Source of the DNA: CADEED01 sp046733635
Lineage (GTDB): Bacteria > Pseudomonadota > Gammaproteobacteria > Steroidobacterales > Steroidobacteraceae
Assembly (NCBI GenBank): GCA_046733635.1
Contig: JBKPPO010000092.1
Coordinates: 1-15,477, forward strand
Reading direction: 5' to 3'
DNA: 15,477 nucleotides
A model generated the notes under the pieces. It had not been told where the DNA came from. It saw only the letters and a list, made by a program, of their open reading frames with translations, and did not search any database. The translations under genes and the position numbers were made by a program. The stretch's first letter is position 1. Each line of letters starts with the position of its first letter. Shown in pieces: positions 13,383 through 15,477 of this stretch.

Positions 13383-14173
13383 ACCACCAGCACGGATTCG
13401 CCGGGGCGAACACGGATGATGCGGCGACCGGACACGGCGGCGCGGCGGGCGCCCTGGAACGCGCCGCGCGCGAACCCCGTGCGTCGCTGCACGACATTGC
13501 CGATCACCTGACCGGCCTGGCTGAGTGCGGTGACGGGATTCAGCGTGGAAGTATTCACCTGGTCGGCCGCGGTCTCGTAGACCTCCTGCGCGAATTCGGC
13601 GAACTGGTCCCAGGTTTCACTGTTGGCGGCGGGGCTTTCACCCGATGCCCCACCCGGCAGGATGCCCAGCGCCTGCAACGCGGGCAGTCCGATCGCTCCC
13701 CCTGGCACGACCGATGCCGCGAGGCGCATGAGTTTGTCGGTCAGACTCTTGCCGAGCAGACCCGACGCGCCTTTCAACACCCCCGCGATCGGAAGGTTCT
13801 TGAGATGACTGGCTGCCGCACTCGCGGCGCGCCGTGCTAGGCCACCCGCGGCCTTCTTGGCGCGCTTCACCAGGCCACCCACGCCCTTCTTCAGCAGGCC
13901 GCCGATGAAGTACTGCTGCTCCATTTCGCCGAGGATGTCGCGCAGGCCGACTTCCAGTTCTTCCTCGGTTTCGAATTCTCGCAGCGCGAGCTCGTGGAAC
14001 CGCTCGCCGTAGGTCTGCGACTGGTCGAGCTCGCCTTCGGGTTCGTCACCGAGTTCGTACTCTTCGTCGGTCTCGAACTCGTCATCGAGCTCGGCGTCTT
14101 CGCCATACTCGAATTCGGAGTCTTCGTTGGAATCCAGTTCGTACTGGGATTCCAGGTCGGAAATATCGGCCAT
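13373..14173 (-). CDS. acidic / cationic-amphipathic three-part protein, first gene of operon
   Basis: A 266-aa protein with an unusual charge layout. Residues 1-86 hold 36 Asp/Glu and only 3 Arg, with regularly spaced Tyr/Phe/Leu (EFEYGEDAELDDEFETDEEY at 20-39). Residues 91-150 switch to a Gly/Ala-rich cationic stretch with 13 Lys/Arg and 1 Asp; GGLLKKGVGGLVKRAKKAAG (91-110) resembles membrane-active amphipathic peptides. Residues 150-180 are hydrophobic and Gly/Pro-rich. The C-terminal 40 residues are Arg-rich. From memory, proteins with similar E/F/Y-rich N-termini occur beside M15 peptidase genes in other proteobacteria, but I cannot name a family. ATG at 14173 is preferred over ATG at 14203 because AGGAG (14185-14181) lies 7 nt upstream of it. 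The gene heads the five-gene operon and is divergent from the LuxR/VOC gene. No signal peptide. Function unknown; a membrane-active or self-neutralised precursor is one possibility. Confidence 0.8.
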   Translation of the reverse strand: MADISDLESQYELDSNEDSEFEYGEDAELDDEFETDEEYELGDEPEGELDQSQTYGERFHELALREFETEEELEVGLRDILGEMEQQYFIGGLLKKGVGGLVKRAKKAAGGLARRAASAAASHLKNLPIAGVLKGASGLLGKSLTDKLMRLAASVVPGGAIGLPALQALGILPGGASGESPAANSETWDQFAEFAQEVYETAADQVNTSTLNPVTALSQAGQVIGNVVQRRTGFARGAFQGARRAAVSGRRIIRVRPGESVLVVCK

Positions 14174-14180
14174 GACTTTT

Positions 14181-14185
14181 CTCCT
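14181..14185 (-). promoter_or_regulatory. ribosome binding site of the acidic-protein gene
   Basis: AGGAG on the minus strand, 7 nt before the ATG at 14173. It is the strongest Shine-Dalgarno among the minus-strand genes and fixes the start, ruling against the ATG 30 nt upstream. Strong initiation here and weak sites at the downstream genes suggest that the first product is made in the largest amount. Confidence 0.75.
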
Positions 14186-14291
14186 CGCGCAGGCTTTGCA
14201 CATAGCGGGCTCCTATCCAGAGAATCGGAATTCGCGGGGCAAAGACGACAGGGGTAGGGAAAATGATCGGCGCGGCGGATTACGATGGGGC
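14186..14291. promoter_or_regulatory. divergent regulatory region between the operon and the LuxR/VOC gene
   Basis: The only intergenic space upstream of the five-gene operon, so it should hold its promoter and that of the divergent regulator. It is less GC-rich than the genes, with AT-rich patches near 14221-14232 and 14260-14265. I could not find a -35/-10 pair of good quality on either strand, which would be expected if an alternative sigma factor is used. Divergent placement makes the LuxR-type regulator a candidate to bind here. Confidence 0.4.
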
Positions 14292-14915
14292 ATGCCGACG
14301 AAATCAGGCGCCCGGCCGCGAGGGCGGCCACCCCACGCGGATCTGCTCACGCCCGCCGAGTGGCGCACGGTCCATGCGTTGCAGCATGGGATGAGCAATG
14401 CCGAAGTGGCTCGACGGCGCGGCATCAGCGTGAACGCGGTGAAGTTTCACGTGACGAACGCGCTGGGGAAGCTGGGGTTGAAGAACCGGCGGGAATTGCG
14501 GGCGTGGTTCAGGGCGCCGCGCGACAGCGCGCTCGCCCGGGTGAGCGTGAAGGGGGTGGGAGTGAAGATCGCAGCACTGGGGCAGGTGGCGAGGTCGGTG
14601 TCGAATACCGCGGCGTCGGAAGCCTGGTACCGCGACGTGCTGGGCCTGACACATCTTTATACGTTCGGGACCCTCGCGTTCCTCGACTTGGGCGGCACGC
14701 GGCTCATGCTCTCGCAGCAGGAAGGCGGCGCCGGCAGGGAATCCATCCTCTATCTACGCGTGCCGGACATCGTCGCGGCGCATCGAGAGCTGGAATCGCG
14801 CGGCGTCAAATTCACGCACGCGCCCCACCTGATCCACAAGCACGCGGATGGGCGCGAGGAGTGGATGGCGTTCTTCGAGGATCCGGATGGTCGTCCGCTG
14901 GCGTTGATGATCTAG
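14292..14915 (+). CDS. LuxR-type HTH / VOC (glyoxalase-like) fusion regulator
   Basis: A 207-aa predicted transcription regulator. Residues 17-72 form a LuxR/GerE helix-turn-helix (LLTPAEWRTVHALQHGMSNA, then EVARRRGISVNAVKFHVTNA). Residues 92-207 form one glyoxalase/VOC module: AALGQVARSVSNTAASEAWY at 94-113, LDLGGTRLML at 131-140, and WMAFFEDPDGRPLALM at 191-206. Gln98 and Glu196 lie where VOC metal ligands usually are, with His179/182/184 nearby. Here the HTH precedes the ligand domain, whereas most LuxR proteins end with the HTH. The VOC half probably senses a small molecule or binds an antibiotic-like ligand rather than acting as a classical enzyme, since a VOC active site normally needs paired modules and this gene has one (dimerisation could supply it). 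ATG at 14292 precedes MPTKSGARPRGRPP, an Arg-rich start. The gene is divergent from the acidic-protein operon and ends one base before the inverted repeat. Confidence 0.88.
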   Translation: MPTKSGARPRGRPPHADLLTPAEWRTVHALQHGMSNAEVARRRGISVNAVKFHVTNALGKLGLKNRRELRAWFRAPRDSALARVSVKGVGVKIAALGQVARSVSNTAASEAWYRDVLGLTHLYTFGTLAFLDLGGTRLMLSQQEGGAGRESILYLRVPDIVAAHRELESRGVKFTHAPHLIHKHADGREEWMAFFEDPDGRPLALMI

Positions 14916-14916
14916 A

Positions 14917-15013
14917 AATGGGGTCACTCCCCAATTGTTAGCAAAAGGGGTCAGACCTCCTCCGCCTGCCCAGGCTTGACCCGATTTGCCAGCAAATGGG
15001 GAGTGACCCCATT
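14917..15013. repeat. inverted pair of REP-like repeats (copies B and C), possible terminator
   Basis: Two copies of the element at 2180-2214 face each other. The outer arms AATGGGGTCACTCCCCA (14917-14933) and TGGGGAGTGACCCCATT (14997-15013) are perfect 17-nt reverse complements. Inner parts also pair imperfectly (GCAAAAGGGGTCA at 14941-14953 with TGACCCGATTTGC at 14977-14989), leaving a central loop of about 23 nt. Copy B differs from copy A by 3 bases of 35 and copy C by 2. The structure starts one base after the LuxR/VOC stop, so the transcript would fold into a long hairpin; no U-run follows, so intrinsic termination is uncertain. It resembles a REP doublet or small MITE-like unit. No flanking direct repeat is obvious. 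Confidence 0.8.
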
Positions 15014-15142
15014 ACATATTGCCGAGCGTGACGCAGTCGTCTCGGGCGTTTCCCTACGCGGTGAGAACCGCGACACGGTTTTACTTCATGCACCCGGCGC
15101 ACCCTACGGATCGCTTCGCGCCAGCAAGTCAGGGAGTAATTC
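15014..15142 (+). promoter_or_regulatory. leader region of the bactofilin gene with ribosome binding site
   Basis: 129 bp between the inverted repeat and the bactofilin ATG. AGGGAG at 15131-15136 lies 6 nt before the ATG and is a good Shine-Dalgarno that fixes the start. The bactofilin promoter is probably here because the repeat separates it from the gene to the left, but I see no clear sigma-70 hexamer pair. Confidence 0.5.
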
Positions 15143-15477
15143 ATGAGTGCATCGAATGAACGCGTGTCGGTGTTCGGTCCGACGCTGCGCTTCAAGGGCG
15201 AACTCAAAGCCCAGGAAGACATCCGCATCGAAGGCCGCATCGAAGGAGCCATCCACCACCAGCAGAAGGTGGTCGTGGGTTCCAAGGGTGAAGTCGTCGC
15301 CACCGTCATTGCCCAGAGCATCGACGTCGACGGCAAGGTCCAGGGCGACATCACCGCCCGCAAGGCCGTCAAGGTCAGCAATTCAGCAGTGGTCCGCGGC
15401 AACATCCGCGCGCCGAGTGTGAGCATCACCGAGGGAGCTAATTTCAATGGCGGAGTCACGATGGAGTCGAATGCTGG
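15143..15477 (+). CDS. bactofilin (polymer-forming cytoskeletal protein), 3' end missing
   Basis: The frame is open from ATG 15143 to the window edge, 111 complete codons with no stop, so the gene is truncated by the window. The protein begins MSASNERVSVFGPTLRFKGE and continues with the short repeating beta-strand pattern of bactofilins: EDIRIEGRIEGAI (25-37), VVVGSKGEVVATVIAQSIDV (43-62), DGKVQGDITARKAVKVS (63-79), VVRGNIRAPSVSITEGANFN (83-102). Each turn alternates hydrophobic residues with a Gly, as expected for the right-handed beta-helix. Bactofilins polymerise without nucleotide, often bind the inner membrane, and localise cell-wall enzymes, including M23 peptidases in several bacteria. 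Most are 120-180 aa, so little is missing. The strong ribosome binding site supports the start. No wall-peptidase partner gene lies to its left on this strand. Confidence 0.93.
   Translation, partial: MSASNERVSVFGPTLRFKGELKAQEDIRIEGRIEGAIHHQQKVVVGSKGEVVATVIAQSIDVDGKVQGDITARKAVKVSNSAVVRGNIRAPSVSITEGANFNGGVTMESNA

Noticed and set aside
8325..14173. Interpretation of the cassette as part of an extracellular contractile injection system
   Set aside because: No sheath, tube, baseplate or AAA ATPase gene is in the window, so only a loose link as possible cargo can be entertained.
14938..15459. 173-codon minus-strand frame across the repeat and bactofilin
   Set aside because: It translates the repeat pair and the antisense of the bactofilin beta-helix; no domain or ribosome binding site.

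Overview
The window is high-GC, densely coded bacterial DNA with no rRNA, tRNA, CRISPR array or transposase gene. A bactofilin, a DUF1800/DUF1501 pair, a TPR-type Ser/Thr kinase beside an atypical ECF sigma factor, and a LuxR-HTH/glyoxalase fusion together suggest a gammaproteobacterium of the Xanthomonadales/Nevskiales/Steroidobacteraceae sort. This placement is inference from gene content and cannot be proven from the window.

Left part (1-5577). A 3' gene fragment that I do not recognise reads rightward to 197. Everything else here is on the minus strand. A DUF1800 lipoprotein gene (start near 5577) overlaps a DUF1501 Tat-type secreted protein gene by ATGA. After a 172-bp gap that holds a REP-like repeat comes a serine beta-lactamase-fold hydrolase with a C-terminal membrane domain. 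All three products look exported or membrane-bound.

Middle (5660-8888). A transmembrane Ser/Thr kinase with a large C-terminal helical domain reads rightward. Its last 26 bp overlap, tail to tail, the end of an ECF sigma factor gene. The sigma factor has Ser-Ala-Thr-Thr where ordinary ECF factors carry an acidic DAED-like motif. That fits the described class in which a cognate kinase activates the sigma factor by phosphorylation.

Right-middle (8325-14173, minus strand). The sigma gene is the last of five tightly packed genes. In order of transcription they are: a small protein with an acidic N-terminal third, a cationic amphipathic middle and an Arg-rich tail; a protein with a zinc-protease HEVGH...EIGAD signature; a 424-aa protein with no recognised family; a fusion of an alpha/beta-hydrolase with an M15-type D,D/L,D-peptidase; and the sigma factor. 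None of the four non-sigma products has a recognisable signal peptide. A LuxR-HTH/VOC fusion regulator is transcribed divergently from the start of the operon. My reading, as inference, is a kinase- and regulator-controlled cassette encoding a possibly membrane-active protein and wall- or protein-cleaving enzymes. This is the most likely undescribed system in the window.

Right end (14917-15477). A 97-bp inverted pair of the same REP-like repeat seen at 2180 follows the regulator stop codon. Next comes a bactofilin gene with a good ribosome binding site, cut off by the window end.
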